Below are positions 19,953 to 31,308 of a stretch of DNA of 64,000 nt, piece after piece. Positions within the stretch are counted from its first letter, which is position 1; every line of letters begins with the position of its first letter. The translations under genes and the position numbers were made by a program. The stretch is from Bathynomus jamesi (lineage: Eukaryota; Arthropoda; Malacostraca; Isopoda; Cirolanidae), in the NCBI GenBank assembly GCA_023014485.1, contig JAJOZX010003206.1, positions 408,501 through 472,500 on the forward strand, written 5' to 3'. Under the pieces are notes generated by a model. That model saw only the letters and a program-made list of their open reading frames with translations, was not told the origin of the DNA and did no database searches.

Positions 19953-22450
19953 CAGGGCCGGATTAAGACCTTTAGAGGCCCTAAGCACTTAAAAGATTTT
20001 GGTGCCCCATATATATGTAATTCAAAATATAAACAAAAATAAACCATAAAATAAAATTATATTTTTTGAAATGAAACAAAACTTACAGTAAGATGGAAAA
20101 TAATGTTTATTTTTGTATACTTCCACTTCATTTATATTTGAAAAGTTTTCTCCTACTTTTTTTAATTGCAAAGTCTTTGATCAGATCCTCAAAACTAATC
20201 TTACGTAACACATCTGCTTCTATACTTAGTAGAGATAAGGCATCCAGCCTGCCTTGTAGCATAGTTGTTCTGTTGGTATTTTTAATATACTTCAACTGAG
20301 AAAATGAATGCTCAGCTGAGCAATTTGACCATTAATGTTAAAAATATACGAAAGGCAATTTCTACATTTGGGAAGGCACACTCAATATTGTCTTCTACAA
20401 TTATTTTATAAAGTTCAGCATGACTGAATCTTGTTTTTACATTTTTTTTTGCACTGAACTTATGGCACACATATGAGTGAAACTGCTGAAGCTCAGCAGA
20501 GAAATTAGTGTCCAAGTCCTCTGGGTAAGCATCAATCATCTTTTTACAACCCTGATCCTGTTGATGGTGAATACAATAACCACTCTCTCTTGTATTTCTC
20601 ACCATTGGCTTTTGTCCCAACGAAAAGTTTTTGTGAACAGTATCTTGCTGGTTTGCCACTACTGAAATGCCGGTAAGACTTGTCAAATGGCCCATTGTGG
20701 TTTGACAGTCACTGGGTCCACAAGCAATCCAATAAGCCACATCATCAGCAGAGAAATCAAGCCACAACCCTGGATCTTTTGCTATATTTACTTCATCTTC
20801 TGCAGACTGATTCATTTCACCACCATCACCATGGTCCACTAAACTTTCATTTTCAGCAATTATTTCAACCCCAGAATGTCTTGTAAAGCAACTTGAATCA
20901 ACATTTGCAGTAGAGGTATGAAGAGAATTTACAGGCAAAGTGAGATCAGTAGTGAGACATGTGGTAGATGAACCTACTTGTGACACCTCGGTGATTCCAA
21001 CGTCATCATATTTTGATTTTGAAGTGATCAAAGTGGTATTTGTGTCCACTTCTGATGACGGAGATTGGTTTTGATTCAGAATCGGTATATCATGTTGACG
21101 TTGTGGTCGTGGAACTTGTGTGAAGAAATCAGTCAGCTTTGCAGTCTTGGACTCTAAATCCAAAGTCTTCTCTTGTTTCTCTTTTGATAGTTTTCGCTTT
21201 TGTGCACCACTTAACTGAACACGTTTCATCTTGGTTCTTGTGGTCTGTAAAATACAGAAATAAAAAGAATATTTTATTTGTATATTATGTGGCAATCAAC
21301 ACAGTTACACATATCACAATCTTGGCTTTGTTCTTTTATTCTCAGAAAGACAAAATGGGAACCGTACACAACCAAAGTGGCAATTTAAATATAAGTGGCA
21401 ATTAAATATAACTCAACCGAAATATCAACTCGAAATGTTGAATACAAATCAAATCGAAAGAAGGAACCAAAAGAAGGAACCGAAAGAAGGAACCGAAACC
21501 TATAAAATAAAAATACTTAACATTAGAATTAATAATACGCAATCTATAAAAATATCAATATTAACATTTCACTATTAACGAGCCACATTTTATATTTACA
21601 TTTATTTATTTATTTAAAACACAATATTTAATTAATTATAGGAAATATGAACATTTGCTTAGGGCCTAAATTGTCCTAACTACGTTTGATGTTATATATA
21701 CATTACAAATTATTCACTCTGGTTATTACAATCTAAATTCTTTTATACTGTTATGACAATAGATAAATAAATTATAAAATAAAGATACGTGTATGATAAA
21801 ATATTGTTATACAGTATATACAAATAAAGTACACTTCATAGACTTACCCTAGAGAAGAAGAGAGAGCAACAGATAAACTTCTTCAACGCTAATTAACTTA
21901 GGTCAGTATATCTTATTATTATAATGGCCGTGATAAAGATCACTTGATACAACAGCAATATAGAGAGTTTATAGTTTCTTTTATTTTAATATTAATTTGT
22001 ATTACAATTCTATAAACCTAAATCTTTCTGTAAAACAATACCAAATGATTATGTAAAATATATATTTAATATTATATGCACAAATCACACGTTCAGAATA
22101 ACTTCCTATAGCACACGAAAATATTTAATCTATATGTATTTTTAATATGGCGCTCAAAGATTTGATATAAACAAAATAATAACGCAAAGCGTAAAGTGTG
22201 TGATTACAACGAAATATATTTATTCTCTCAAAAGGGTTGTTGTTCACTCCAAATTCAAACAATGAAAAAAAAAAAATACTATATATGAATATATATAATT
22301 CAGTTTTCAACAGCTTATAGGCTATAAGCCGCGATTATAATAGTATAATAAATCCATGGTAAATCCGACAATGGAAAATTTCTGTGGTGCCCCCCTTCCC
22401 TTGATGCCCTAAGCACGGGCTTATTTTGCTTAATGGTTAATCCGGCCCTG
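19953..22450 (-). mobile_element. hAT-1-delta, internally deleted hAT copy (2.5 kb)
   Basis: Ends CAGGGCCGGATTAAGACC and TTAATCCGGCCCTG are flanked by the perfect 8-bp duplication CTTAGGCC (19945-19952 and 22451-22458). It is nearly identical to the 4.3-kb hAT-1 at 39971-44249 but lacks most of the transposase gene. Relative to that copy about 1.6 kb is gone, joined at a CTGA microhomology near 20552-20556. It also lacks the MITE found in the longer copy. Confidence 0.92.
20312..21295 (-). pseudogene. hAT-1-delta transposase remnant
   Basis: A chimeric frame of 327 residues. The N-terminus (KRVQLSGAQKRKLSKEKQEK, then a PRPQRQHD segment) and the start of the TTF-type finger region (WIACGPSD) are joined by the deletion to the C-terminal part (QGCKKMIDAYPEDLDTNFSAE). 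The catalytic core between them is absent, so it cannot be a transposase, although its N-terminal DNA-binding half could in principle act as a repressor. A splice site probably lies near 21245, as in hAT-1. Confidence 0.85.
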
Positions 22451-22887
22451 CTTAGGCCTCAGTTGCATGAATTTAAGATAAAAAACAAAAGGGGCACTAT
22501 TTATGGTCTTCTTTCTAAACCTTGCAACAACAACACAACCTGCACTATTGCACGATGCAACAATCTTGTATCTAAACAACCAAACTGAATTGCAAGAGAG
22601 CTCTCTATAAGACCACACCCTGTAAGTACGGCATTCCACAAACGAGTAGAAAAGACGCGCAGCGCCCCAAAAAATTATGCCACAAGAGTGCCCAAACAAT
22701 GATGCCACAACAGCCCAAAAATGCTAGCTCTAAATTAAGTGAATTTTTCACTAACCTTACAATTATGAGATGGATATATATACACCTTAACTTAATATAT
22801 ACAAGCAATGCTGCATCAATCAGCTTAGTCATCATATCGCCTTGGGACAACAATGGTTCTTCCTCTTCTAGATTTTCTAACAGCATC

Positions 22888-24260
22888 AGCCGCACCTGGA
22901 AGTTTGCCTGACCGATGTACTAAGTCAAATTTATAAGCTTGTAGAATCAGTGCCCATCGTTGAATCCTACCTGAGGCCATAACTGGAATATTTTTATTAG
23001 GTGAAAATAAACCTAAAAGAGGCTTATGGTCAGTAATTAGTTTAAATTGATGACCCCATAGATAGAAATGAATTTTTTTTACTGCAAATACTAAGGTTAA
23101 GGCTTCACGTTCCAGTTGTGCATATTCTTTCAGTCTCAGTTAGTGTTCTAGAAGCAAAACAAATAGGCCTATCTACACCATCAATGTGGTGAGATAACAC
23201 TACCCCAATTTCATAAGAACTGCTATCTGCTGAAACTATGAGAGGAAGTTTAGGATCATAATGCACTAGGAGAGTGGACTTTAGTAGTATGTCCTTTGAA
23301 GCCTCAAATGCTTCCTCTTGGGTTTTCTCCCACCTCCACTGTTCCCCAGATCGTAATAGCTTATTTAGGGGTTCAAGGGAAGTCGATGCATTAGGAAAAA
23401 ATTTCCTATAAAAGTTTAGACCTAAATAAGCTTGTAACTGTGTGATGTTTTGTGGAGGTGGTGCATTTTTTATTGCTTCTAGTTTATCCACCGTTGGATG
23501 AATGCCTGAGGCATCTATGCGGAACCTTAAATATGAAACCTCGTTAGTGACTCACGAACACTTTTCTCTCTTTAGCTTAAATCCGGCATCCCGGAGTCTT
23601 TTTAGAACTGTGGTTAATCTAGTTAGGTGTTCTTTTTTAGACGAACCTGAAATGAGGACATCATCTAGAAAACAAAGTACCCCTGGAATGTGATCTAGAA
23701 CTTGGTCCATTGTCCTCTGAAAAATACCCGGAGCCGATGTTATTCCATAGCATAGCCTATTGACTTATATAGGCCTCGGTACGTATTTATGATAGTTAGT
23801 TCTTTAGAATTTTCATCTAAACTTAGTTGATCATAGGCTTGAGACATATCTAGTTTTGTGAAATATTTACCCCCAGCAAGAGAGCTAAATAATTCATCAG
23901 GCTTGGGTATAGGGTAACAATCTAGAAGGACTGCTCTATTTGCTGTTAAACGGTAATCCCCACATAACCGCACGGACTTGTCCGGTTTTAGTACAGGAAC
24001 TACTGGAGCAGCCCACTTAGCGTGTTTGACTGTTTCGATAATTTTATTTTTGAGCAGCCTGTCAATTTCTAAATCTACCTTCTCCCGCAGTGCATGCGCA
24101 TTGCGCAATTGAACGAGCCTTACAAAATTTCGGAGTTACATTAGGATCTACTTCTATACAGACCTGATGGCCTTTTAGGTTGCCTACTTCAGGCCCCAAA
24201 ACAGACGAAAACTCCCTTAACAATGAGTCTATGTCAGACGGATATGAGAGTGTATGCACA
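22888..24260 (-). pseudogene. Gypsy-1 reverse transcriptase and RNase H (broken)
   Basis: Minus-strand frames 24259-24062, 24108-23740 and 23491-23105 plus shorter ones carry the Gypsy reverse transcriptase. They show PVVPVLKPDKSVRLCGDYR, FTKLDMSQAYDQL (catalytic Asp) and CFLDDVLISG near 23640-23670 (YxDD-type box, both Asp kept). The connection follows (YLGLNFYRKFFPN) and RNase H (VSADSSSYEIGVVLSHH). The 22888 edge reads GKLPGAADA and continues at 15916; the 24260 edge continues at 36006. Confidence 0.9.
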
Positions 24261-24312
24261 ATTTAGGGTAGGTTGATTTTGGAACTGTGATCTTGGACTA
24301 TTCTAGATAGAA
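24261..24312. repeat. DNA-F left terminal inverted repeat
   Basis: Two blocks match the right end in inverse orientation: AGGTTGATTTT at 24270-24280 and CTTGGACTATTCTAGATAG at 24292-24310. The spacer between the blocks is not conserved, so the repeat is imperfect. Confidence 0.85.
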
Positions 24313-24672
24313 AGGTATTAATGTATAAAAAACGTTGCACCAACTCATATTTGTGAAAATGATTGTATTTTTTGAGGATTGTTAATTATTTTTAAGTTGT
24401 AAAATTGCCGAATTTTACGCGTAAAATCGGGCGCGCGGCATTCGCGCAATGTAAACAAATAAAATATCGGACCTTATTTCATCAAAATAATCAATGAAAA
24501 TTCGGCTTTTTTAACAAAACGATGCTTGAAACTTATTGTAAATGCATTATAGATGTTTATTAGTGTATTATTTTGTATTTTTTAATGATATTTACCTATA
24601 AAATGTGTATTAAATTAAGTTATTTTATGATGCGTTCATTTAATTGTGTTTATTTTCAGATATTTCATAAAA

Positions 24673-26576
24673 ATGGGTAAAAAACGGAAGTCTGCAATGT
24701 TAACTCGAAGTGATAGTGCCAAAAAATTCAGTGGCCAGCCTTCCCCTTTGGATAAAACAGAACCTCCTACCCTCCGCCAAGTTATTCAGTACAGATATTT
24801 CCTCCAAAACAGCCACCCGAACTTGAAAGACTATGATATTGCTAAAATGATAGCAAAGGATGTGATTGAGATCTGGCAGGCAGTGAACCCGCGGCTGCCC
24901 CTGTATGAGGAATATTATGTAGTGAAATTGGTGAATAAAGTGTGCTTCAAGAAAGCAAAAGAGATAAACAGGAAATCTCTTTCTACAGTCCAGGAGCAGA
25001 ATCTGGAGGAAAAGCTGGATAAACTTTTTGACATTTCTGCTTGCACCTGTAAGCTACATGTTCGTCCCTGTGATGACAATGCTGTGAAGTGCAAGAAAGA
25101 AAATTGTCAAACACAGCACATAATCTGCACTTGTCCTCCCAGTAAGAAGGTAATGTTATTATTTTTTTAACTTTTAACTGGCCTAACTTAGTGCGATTAG
25201 GTGCCTTTTAAATGGAAGGAAATTCAATGCTTGTAATTGAAAAATATCCGCATTTTCCTCCTGTAATCTTCCTTTCCCCTCCCCCCCCCTGGTAATAGAA
25301 ATTAATAATCAATTTTTTTTCAGGATTTTATCTCTTATTTTAGATTCTCTATTTAATATACTTTAATATTTCAGGTTCCAGTAGAGGAGAGGGAATACTT
25401 GAGAGATCAGAGGGCCAAAATAGGACCCAAGGGCTCTTTCTAGCTGGGATCTGTGGATAAAGCTGCTGTGAAGAGAGACCAGAGGGCTGCAGCTGAAGCA
25501 GAAAGATTACAGAGTCAGATTCAACGGAAGCAGGAAGTGGATTTGGCCACTTTTGCCTCCACACCTTCACAAGATATTTCTTTTGAATCCAGCTCAGGAG
25601 AATCAGGAGAGGTAATATATTTTTTTCTTATATCTTATCCCATTTTTACCCAAATTTATCCCTACTTTTTGTCCCTATTTCCCCCCTTTTTTCCCCATTT
25701 TCGCTTTAGTAATTTATTCTTTTTTTTCGCCCATTTTCGCCGACTTTTTACCTGAATTTTTACCCATTTTTCCCCCTATTTTCCCACTTTTTCCCCCCAT
25801 TTTCGTTTAAGTAATTTATTCTTATTTCCGCCCATTTCATCGATTTTTACCCATATTTTTCCCTACTTTTTCCCCTACTTTCCCCCATTTTCGCTTTAGT
25901 AATTTATTTTTTATTTTCATTTCAGCCATCTGGTGGTGAAGCTGAAGAGTTCAAGCCAAGGAGGCACCCAAGTGTAGGTTACAGCTTTTTGAAAAACCCC
26001 AGATATGCCATGGAACTGATCAGGGGTGATGTTTCTTCCAATCTTGGGGCAAGTCTTGCTAATGCCTTCCTCCTGGACTTACAAGCTATGGACCTGCTTA
26101 AGCCTGGCCTTGATGTGAAACAGATAATAGTTGATAAATCGAAAATGGACAGGGAAAAAGCTGGAATGAAAGTGAAAAGTGATGAAAAGTACAATGAGGG
26201 TCTGGAAAAGTTAGTCTGCATTGGGGTTGATTGGAAAGTTGACAAGGACACTTTGCTGTACAGAGAAGTTAAGGATGAAAATGGGGAGACTAAGCTGAAG
26301 AAAGGAAAGGGACAAGAGCACCATTTGACTTTCACAAAGGAGCCGGGAACTGAAAGTGGAACATATCTTACTCACAGAGTCATCCCAATTAAAGGTGCGA
26401 CTGGAGTTCTTCTTGGTGAAGAAGTTGCTAGTGTCTTGGAGGAGTTTAACAGTGTTCATACCCTGAAAGCTGTCTTCCTTGACAACACAAATACAAACAC
26501 TGGCTGGGAGGGAGGCCTTGTAACAGCTCTGGAAAATAAAATTGAGCGGAAATTGCACACCATTGGCTGTTCACTC
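24673..26576 (+). pseudogene. DNA-F transposase-like gene, exons 1-3 (left part)
   Basis: Exon 1 is 24673-25149, exon 2 is 25375-25611 and exon 3 starts at 25926; all junctions are GT-AG and phase 0. The ATG at 24673 is chosen because an acceptor-like TTATTTTCAG lies just upstream. Exon 1 is basic at the start (MGKKRKSAML), has a helical part (PTLRQVIQYRYFL) and ends in a Cys-rich cluster (SACTCKLHVRPC, CKKENC, HIICTC), perhaps zinc-binding. Exon 3 includes NPRYAMELIRGDVSSN, then VFLDNTNTNTGWEGGLV and IGCSL. Exon 2 has an in-frame TAG at 25441. BEL-C cuts exon 3 at 26576; the frame resumes at 34390. Related proteins occur in many invertebrates (from memory). A transposase role is inferred from the terminal repeats. 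Confidence 0.82.
25612..25925 (+). other. DNA-F intron 2, pyrimidine-rich
   Basis: A GT...AG intron made mostly of diverged T/C-rich repeats such as TTTTCCCCCATTTTCGCTTT. The TTTCGCTTTAGTAATTTATT block occurs three times (about 25699, 25803 and 25890). Confidence 0.75.
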
Positions 26577-27297
26577 TGTGAAAAATGCTCTGTATGAAGT
26601 GGTCCCCAATTAACCCACCCTTAATATCTCCAGTCTAACTATAGAGTAGATTAAGTCTAGCCTTGTAGGGGTCAGCCTAGAGATTCCGGAAATGGTCCAG
26701 AGCGGGCAGATAAGTTGAGGTCCACAGTAGGATCCCTCACCAAATTAGGTTAGGGCAATCTACCTTCACCTTTGTTAAGCTATGAGTTGATGCTAGGTCT
26801 TAGGCCACAATGTAGGCCTAATTTGTCTGACCCAGCTTAATTTACGGCGTTTACTTCTAACTGGGTTAAAAACACAATTAGTCACTTACTGCTAGTTATT
26901 AGAGAGTCCCTTTTCCCCTTTTGTTTAATTGTTGAGAGCGTACTTGCTGGTGGGGATCTTTTTCCGTTGTTTGTTCTTCTCCCTTCTCTCGTTCCGTCTT
27001 GTCGCCCCGTTCCTCGTTTTCGTTCTCCCTTGTCCTCCTTTTCGCGGGGCTTTTTCCACCAGCGTCCTCTTGGTTTTTTTCGGTTGGTTGATCGGTAATG
27101 TATATCTATTACCGAGCACGCTCTTGTCACACAGTATATAAATACTAGTGTGGAGAATAACTCTGGTGAGCAACCAATTGGTTTCATCCACCCAGTTATT
27201 GACATAAAAGGAATTTAATAATTGTTAGATTAACTACCTACCTACTCAGTGAACCATTTTCGTTACCTCCCAACTACCCACACATCAGTTTTCCATA
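26577..27297 (-). repeat. BEL-C 3' LTR (721 bp)
   Basis: It starts TGTGAAAAATGCTCTG on the plus strand and ends TTTTCCATA. The other LTR lacks about 49 bp near 26898-26947 and differs by a handful of substitutions, so insertion was not very recent. Confidence 0.92.
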
Positions 27298-27534
27298 TAC
27301 TGGAGGCCCCGGGAGATAAAAATTTCGGTGTCATTGTCACCAATTTTTATGTCTGAATGTAGACTAGCTAACTATTTGACTGTAAATCCTGTCAATCTGA
27401 TTAACAGTGACTATCCTCACCTTCTCATGGAGAAGATGTAGCATTTAATTAGAAGAGAAAATATACATCCATAGGATGAATTTGTCCATGGTCTTTACCA
27501 TAAGAAAGGAAAAAGTGAAAGTTAGAAGATGAAA

Positions 27535-30500
27535 TTACAATTCCCCAGCATCTATTTTTTGTTGTAAAATTAGTCGCGCCTTTAACGCTGTTTGTCGCTG
27601 AGGTCTTGTGTCTGTCAATGTTGTAGTAGGATGCGTTACCACTCTTACTGTCAAAGGAATAGTTACTGGAAGTTCAGTGTCTCCAGTTGTTACTGTCGGT
27701 GGAGAGGGTTCTCCAAAGTCCATTGTTTTGGGTCCAGACTCTAAGGGGTACAAAAGAGAAATGTCTCTTGTTGTGTCACCCGTTGAAGTCCTTAATTTGA
27801 CCACTCTTGTTACCCCGTCTGCCCCTGGTCTGAGTTCTAAAACTCTAGCCAGAGGCCAGTATTGTCTTGGAGTACTGTCATGTATGAGAACAAGGTCCCC
27901 TACCTTAATTGTGTCAGACCAATCCTTCTTAGTCATTTGTTTATGTCTCTCCCTTAGGCCCATCAAGTACTCAGTTTTCCACTGTTTAATGAAATGAGCT
28001 TTAACTCTAGTTAAGTGTTGTAACTTAGTCTGGAGTTCATCATGTCGTTGAGTCCAATTTGGGTCTTCTGAAGAGTCTATATTGTAGTCCGGCAGAAGAC
28101 TAACTTGTTCTCCCCGAATCAAATGATTTGGAGTTAATGGTTCCGGGTCATTAATGTTGTCACTCACATAAGTGAGTGGTCTATTGTTGATGATGTTCTC
28201 AATCTCAGCCAGGAGAGTGAGCAACTCAAACAAGTGTATCTGTTTTTTACCAATTGCTTTCTTCAAGCAATTCCTTACTGTTTGTATATTCCTCTCCCAG
28301 ATAGAACCATACCAAGGAGAGGCAACCGGAATATACTTCCACTTTATGTTTGAATTTTGTAAATATAATTGTGTGAGTTCGTTGCTTAACAAGTCGTTGA
28401 TGACTTGTTCACCAGCCTTGAAATATGTAGCATTGTCAGTCCAAACTTTCTTGGGTACTGAATGTCGTGCACAGAATCTCTTAAAGACAGCAACAAAAGA
28501 TTCTGCTGTAAGGTCCCCCACAACATCCAGATAAACAGCTCGTGAGGCAGCACATGTAAACAGTACAATGTACATTTTTTGTTCAGTGTATACCACCCCT
28601 ACAGTCAATGCTCCTGTATAGTCAATGCCTACAGTCTCAAAGGGTCTGTTGAGAGTAACTCTCTCCTCTGGCAAAGCAGGAGGATTTGGTTTCCTATAGG
28701 GCCTAGCATGAATACGCCTACATGTGACACACTCACTCAGGACTGTTTTAACAGTGATCCCTCCCTTGGGTATCCAATAAGTTTTTCTTAATGCAGTTAG
28801 TGTCTGTGGTACCCCCATATGATGTACATCATTGTGTGTTTGTCTGATGATTAATGTTGTCAAATAGCTAAATCTAGGTAAAAGGATTGGATGTTTGCTT
28901 TTGTAAGACAGTTTTGATTTGTCTAATCTCCCTTTACACCTTAGAAGGCCTTCCTCATCTCTGAACAAGTTTATATCCACAACTACTGATGGTACAGGCT
29001 CTTTTGTTTGTTTCCCATTAGTCAAGAATTCTAACTCTTTATTGTACTCCTTTTGTTGTGCATGCCCTATCCAGTACTTGGTTGCAACTTCTGTATAATT
29101 ATGATTGTTCTTATTTAGCTGTTTGTTTATTGTAGTTAAACAGTTGTGAGCAAACCTCAAACAGTAGGCTGTGACCCTGACAAGTTTGCTGAAATCAGAA
29201 TAATGTTCATGATTAGTGATTGGTTCAACCTTTTCATTTGAAAAGATTAAATTTAATGTTAAGTTAACTTGTTCCACAGGCCGTTGGTCTGTATAACAGA
29301 GCCACTTAGGTCCCATGAACCAAGTTTTGTTTGACTTCAACAACTTGTAGGATAAACCTCTGGTCAGAAAGTCTGCTGGATTTTGTTTAGTTGGAACATA
29401 GTGAAAGTTGACTTGTCGGCTTTCATTAACTTCAGCTATTTCTTTTAGCCTATTTCTTACAAAGATGTTCTTACTATTAATGCTATCATTCCGTATCCAG
29501 GCAAGACAAATCTGACTGTCAAGCCAGATGTGGATATCAGTTATGTTCACATCATGGTAAGCATCCTTAAGCAATGAAATGGTTTTAATGGCTAATGCAG
29601 CAGCTAATAGTTCCAATTGAGGTATGGTTCGGGTAGGTTTGAGAGGTGCAACTTTTCCTTTTGCATAAATTAGATGACTTTCTGTAGGACTTACAAGATA
29701 CGCACAGCACCCATAATCCTGTGTGCTTGCATCAGCAAACACATGAAGTCTCTGGGGCTTATCCCTAAACCCATAGCACCTTTGTATTTTAATGTTCTGC
29801 ACTTTTGTTAAATCAGCAGCTAACTTCTTCCAAGATTTTTGATCTTCAGTTGTTATTGGATCATCCCACCCAACATTTGTCCTCCAAACTTCTTGGAGGA
29901 GAATCTTTGATTTTATTGTTGAAGGCAGGAATAGACCCATGGGGTCAAAAATTTTTGAAGCCTCTGATAATATTTGTCTTTTAGTATTTGCTTCCTCATC
30001 AAGTTTAAAACCTTTAGTACAGATTGAATCATGACTGTTAGAAGTTGCATCCAAATACCAGTTCATACCTAAAGTTTTAACTCTGTCTGATGGCTCAGTA
30101 AGACCATTATTATCCTTTAAAATCTTTTTGTTTAAATCCTCATCATTTGAAATCCACTCTCTAAGTTCAAAGTTACCTTGTTGCGTAATGTTTTGAGAGT
30201 GTTCATAGACCTCAGATAATTCAGATTTTGTTGTTGTTGAGCCTATTAGATTGTCTGCGTAAAAATGTTCCTTGAGGAAGTTCAGTGTTAAAGAGTTATT
30301 AAACTGGTTCAAATGATGTCTAATTGTCAATGCTAATAGGCTAGGTGAGCAATTGGTTCCAAACAACACAACATTAAGTCTATAGGTTATGAACCCTTTA
30401 TTCAAATCAAATGGATCCCTGAACCATAAGAACCTAAGTTGGTTCTTGTCATATTCTTTTTTAAGATTTATTCTCAAAAATGCCTTTGAAATGTCACTTT

Positions 30501-30987
30501 GTACGGCATATTTATCTAACCTGAACCTGAGTAAGATCTTCACAAGGTCAGAAATGAGATTAGGACCCTCAATCAGGCAATCATTCAAATTGTGTTTATC
30601 ACTGTCTTTGAGGCTACAGTTATATACTACTCTGAGTTTTGTTGTTGGGGCATCTTGTCGATAAACTCCCCTGTGGGTTAAATAATGACAACCATCTTTT
30701 TCAAAAGGGTTATTTGTTACTTCTTCAATGAAGCCTTTCTGTAGCTGTTCTTTGAAGACATCACTGTACATTTGAATTGTATTATCTTGTTTGAGTTTTT
30801 TCATTACTTTATATAAATGTCCTTTAGCTACTTTGAGATTATCTCTTAAAGTTGGACAATTTATTTTCCAAGGTAACTCAACAAAATAACTATTGTCTTT
30901 GCACTGAATGGTGTCTTCAAATCTTTCTACCATTAACTGATCTTCTGAAGTTTGATTTGTGTCATGTATACCCACAGATTCTAGCAA
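27535..30987 (-). CDS. BEL-C pol: reverse transcriptase, RNase H, integrase
   Basis: An open frame of 1150 residues. Reverse transcriptase: QSDISKAF with catalytic Asp near residue 165 and FYADNLIGS near 242-250, so the box reads YADN rather than YxDD. RNase H: LHVFADASTQDYG, IPQLELLAAAL and IWLDSQICLAW. Integrase: zinc-binding part (THNDVHHMG, CVTCRRIH) and core with VGIDYTGAL (Asp), VWTDNATYF (Asp) and SIWERNIQTVRNCL (Glu). It ends with the BEL C-terminal blocks (NDPEPLTPNHLIRG, LIHDSTPRQYWPLARV). The frame opens after a TAG at 30988-30990 where a Trp codon is expected (compare FWELESIGI in BEL-D), so gag-pro-pol was one frame. The YADN box is shared in kind with BEL-B and may be a clade trait. 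Confidence 0.92.
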   Translation of the reverse strand: MLESVGIHDTNQTSEDQLMVERFEDTIQCKDNSYFVELPWKINCPTLRDNLKVAKGHLYKVMKKLKQDNTIQMYSDVFKEQLQKGFIEEVTNNPFEKDGCHYLTHRGVYRQDAPTTKLRVVYNCSLKDSDKHNLNDCLIEGPNLISDLVKILLRFRLDKYAVQSDISKAFLRINLKKEYDKNQLRFLWFRDPFDLNKGFITYRLNVVLFGTNCSPSLLALTIRHHLNQFNNSLTLNFLKEHFYADNLIGSTTTKSELSEVYEHSQNITQQGNFELREWISNDEDLNKKILKDNNGLTEPSDRVKTLGMNWYLDATSNSHDSICTKGFKLDEEANTKRQILSEASKIFDPMGLFLPSTIKSKILLQEVWRTNVGWDDPITTEDQKSWKKLAADLTKVQNIKIQRCYGFRDKPQRLHVFADASTQDYGCCAYLVSPTESHLIYAKGKVAPLKPTRTIPQLELLAAALAIKTISLLKDAYHDVNITDIHIWLDSQICLAWIRNDSINSKNIFVRNRLKEIAEVNESRQVNFHYVPTKQNPADFLTRGLSYKLLKSNKTWFMGPKWLCYTDQRPVEQVNLTLNLIFSNEKVEPITNHEHYSDFSKLVRVTAYCLRFAHNCLTTINKQLNKNNHNYTEVATKYWIGHAQQKEYNKELEFLTNGKQTKEPVPSVVVDINLFRDEEGLLRCKGRLDKSKLSYKSKHPILLPRFSYLTTLIIRQTHNDVHHMGVPQTLTALRKTYWIPKGGITVKTVLSECVTCRRIHARPYRKPNPPALPEERVTLNRPFETVGIDYTGALTVGVVYTEQKMYIVLFTCAASRAVYLDVVGDLTAESFVAVFKRFCARHSVPKKVWTDNATYFKAGEQVINDLLSNELTQLYLQNSNIKWKYIPVASPWYGSIWERNIQTVRNCLKKAIGKKQIHLFELLTLLAEIENIINNRPLTYVSDNINDPEPLTPNHLIRGEQVSLLPDYNIDSSEDPNWTQRHDELQTKLQHLTRVKAHFIKQWKTEYLMGLRERHKQMTKKDWSDTIKVGDLVLIHDSTPRQYWPLARVLELRPGADGVTRVVKLRTSTGDTTRDISLLYPLESGPKTMDFGEPSPPTVTTGDTELPVTIPLTVRVVTHPTTTLTDTRPQRQTALKARLILQQKIDAGEL

Positions 30988-31219
30988 CTATAAAGTTTGA
31001 ATTGCCTCATCCAGAGTTTCATTTGATAGTGATGAATTAATGTTCTCAGTTGTTATAATATTATTCAAAGTATTGCTATTCGTACAGGTGTTATGTAGGA
31101 CTGAGTTGAGGCACATAGTATTTGTTAGTCATGAACTATTTTGGTTTAGGTCTAGGTTGTATTTGGATAGGTCACCCAAAGGGGCTATCCCTGATGGAGT
31201 CTGATAAGCTATAGTGACC

Positions 31220-31300
31220 CAGGGGTTCCCAAATTGGTGTTCCGCGGAACACTTGTATATCGTGAGAAGTGTTCCGCGGAACACAATTTGGGAACCCCTG
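31220..31300. mobile_element. 81-bp palindromic MITE, hAT-like ends
   Basis: It begins CAGGGGTTCCCAAATTG and ends CAATTTGGGAACCCCTG. Almost the whole element is one hairpin with GTGTTCCGCGGAACAC-type arms. AGCTATAG (31207-31214) and AGCTATAC (31301-31308) may be the TSD, with an extra TGACC on the left side. It lies between the protease and pol parts of BEL-C. Confidence 0.75.
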
Positions 31301-31308
31301 AGCTATAC

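Larger units (their letters stand above)
15917..22882 (-). mobile_element. BEL-D, BEL/Pao element inserted in Gypsy-1
   Basis: Bounded by TGTTATTATTTTATTGGG at the left and TTTTCTAACA at the right, with a 5-bp TSD GCATC (15912-15916 and 22883-22887). Minus-strand order is 5' LTR, tRNA-Tyr PBS, gag, protease/pol start, short reverse transcriptase piece, then a truncated 3' LTR. Most of pol (reverse transcriptase to integrase) is missing, so it is an internally deleted copy. Two DNA elements sit in its LTRs. Confidence 0.9.
19774..22882 (-). repeat. BEL-D 5' LTR, interrupted by hAT-1-delta
   Basis: Two pieces (19774-19952 and 22459-22882) join across an 8-bp TSD to give one full LTR of about 600 bp ending TTTTCTAACA. 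It belongs to the same family as 12452-13038. Confidence 0.9.

Noticed and set aside
25979..26558. Minus-strand frames of 115-118 residues in DNA-F exon 3
   Set aside because: They are antisense shadows of the coding exon.
26882..27205. Basic minus-strand frames in the BEL-C LTRs (also 34015-34293)
   Set aside because: They occur in both LTR copies, are low in complexity and overlap the promoter region; no domain or conserved start.
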